Shown here in pieces: positions 5,176-5,534 of a stretch of 5,534 bases of DNA. A model generated the notes under the pieces. The model was given only the letters and a program-made list of their open reading frames with translations. It was not told the DNA's origin and did no database searches. The translations under genes were made by a program, and so were the position numbers. Positions within the stretch are counted from its first letter, which is position 1, and each line of letters begins with the position of its first letter. The stretch spans positions 1-5,534 of the forward strand of contig JBKGZW010000174.1 in assembly GCA_046543225.1 (NCBI GenBank), written 5' to 3'. This DNA comes from SKKL01 sp046543225. GTDB taxonomy: Bacteria; Actinomycetota; Acidimicrobiia; Acidimicrobiales; SKKL01.

Positions 5176-5534
5176 GATCGTCGGCGGCATCGGGACCTCG
5201 CACGTGCCCGCGGTCGGGGTCGCCTTCGACAAGGGCCTCACCGACGACCCGACGTGGGCGCCCTATGTCGAGAAGCTGGCGCCGGCCCGTGACTGGATCG
5301 CCGAGCTCGACCCCGACGCCTGCATCGTCGTCTACAACGACCACGCCTGCGCCTTCTCGCTCGAGCTCATCCCCACCTTCGCCCTCGGCATGGCCGCCGA
5401 GTTCCCCATCGCCGACGAGGGGTTCGGCCCCCGCCCGGTCCCGCCGGTCCCCGGTCACCCCGAGCTGGCCTGGCACCTCGCGGAATCGCTCATCCTCGAC
5501 GAGTTCGACATGACCCTCGTCAACGCCATGTCGG
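5168..5534 (+). CDS. ligB: Protocatechuate 4,5-dioxygenase, large (beta) catalytic subunit LigB (5' part)
   Basis: The first 122 residues of the catalytic subunit are present; the window ends mid-gene (family length about 300). It is a class III (LigB-type) extradiol dioxygenase using non-haem Fe(II). Visible iron ligands are H12 in GIGTSHVPAVG and H59 in IVVYNDHACAF, equivalent to H12 and H61 of Sphingobium LigB; the third ligand, a glutamate, is beyond the window. Further family blocks are IPTFALGMAAEF, ADEGFGPRPVPPVPGHPELA and the SLILDEFDMTLVNAM run near the cut. The ATG at 5168 overlaps the ligA stop by 8 bp. The pairing with ligA and the shared promoter make the PCA 4,5-dioxygenase assignment firm. 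LigC- and LigI-type genes, not seen in the window, would be expected further downstream. Confidence 0.94.
   Translation, partial: MAEIVGGIGTSHVPAVGVAFDKGLTDDPTWAPYVEKLAPARDWIAELDPDACIVVYNDHACAFSLELIPTFALGMAAEFPIADEGFGPRPVPPVPGHPELAWHLAESLILDEFDMTLVNAMS

Overview
This GC-rich window carries most of a catabolic locus for protocatechuate (PCA) by the 4,5- (meta-) cleavage route, plus its likely regulator. The base composition, the candidate leaderless promoter and the AAC(2')-I-like acetyltransferase suggest a high-GC actinobacterium, possibly outside the classical soil genera. That placement is inference; no rRNA or marker gene is present.

Layout, left to right. Bases 1-74 are the last codons of an upstream gene, probably an SRPBCC/AHSA1-type protein. 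A plus-strand pair follows: a GntR/FCD regulator (169-825) and a two-cysteine Asp/Glu racemase-family enzyme (839-1531). Converging on it is a tightly packed minus-strand operon. In transcription order it is ligJ (4-oxalomesaconate hydratase, 4067-3042), ligK (4-carboxy-4-hydroxy-2-oxoadipate aldolase, 3045-2338) and a DUF1932-type NAD(P) dehydrogenase (2334-1546). Divergent from ligJ is an acetyltransferase resembling aminoglycoside 2'-N-acetyltransferase AAC(2')-I (4157-4738). Its last codons overlap the promoter and operator of a plus-strand ligA-ligB operon (PCA 4,5-dioxygenase small and large subunits, from 4750). ligB runs off the window end.

How the parts fit. LigAB opens the PCA ring to 4-carboxy-2-hydroxymuconate-6-semialdehyde. 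LigC (dehydrogenase) and LigI (lactonase) activities would be needed next, and neither is recognisable here; they may lie downstream of ligB. LigJ then hydrates oxalomesaconate, and LigK cleaves the product to pyruvate and oxaloacetate. The DUF1932 dehydrogenase and the racemase-family protein are not standard pathway members and are candidates for unassigned or accessory steps.

The most striking feature is regulatory. A 23-bp tandem double operator (two TGTNNACA palindromes, centres 12 bp apart) occurs three times: before gntR, before ligJ and before ligA. This predicts one GntR/FCD regulon joining three transcription units, with autoregulation. Every non-coding gap is shorter than 100 bases, and no convincing terminator, RNA gene, CRISPR array or mobile element was seen.
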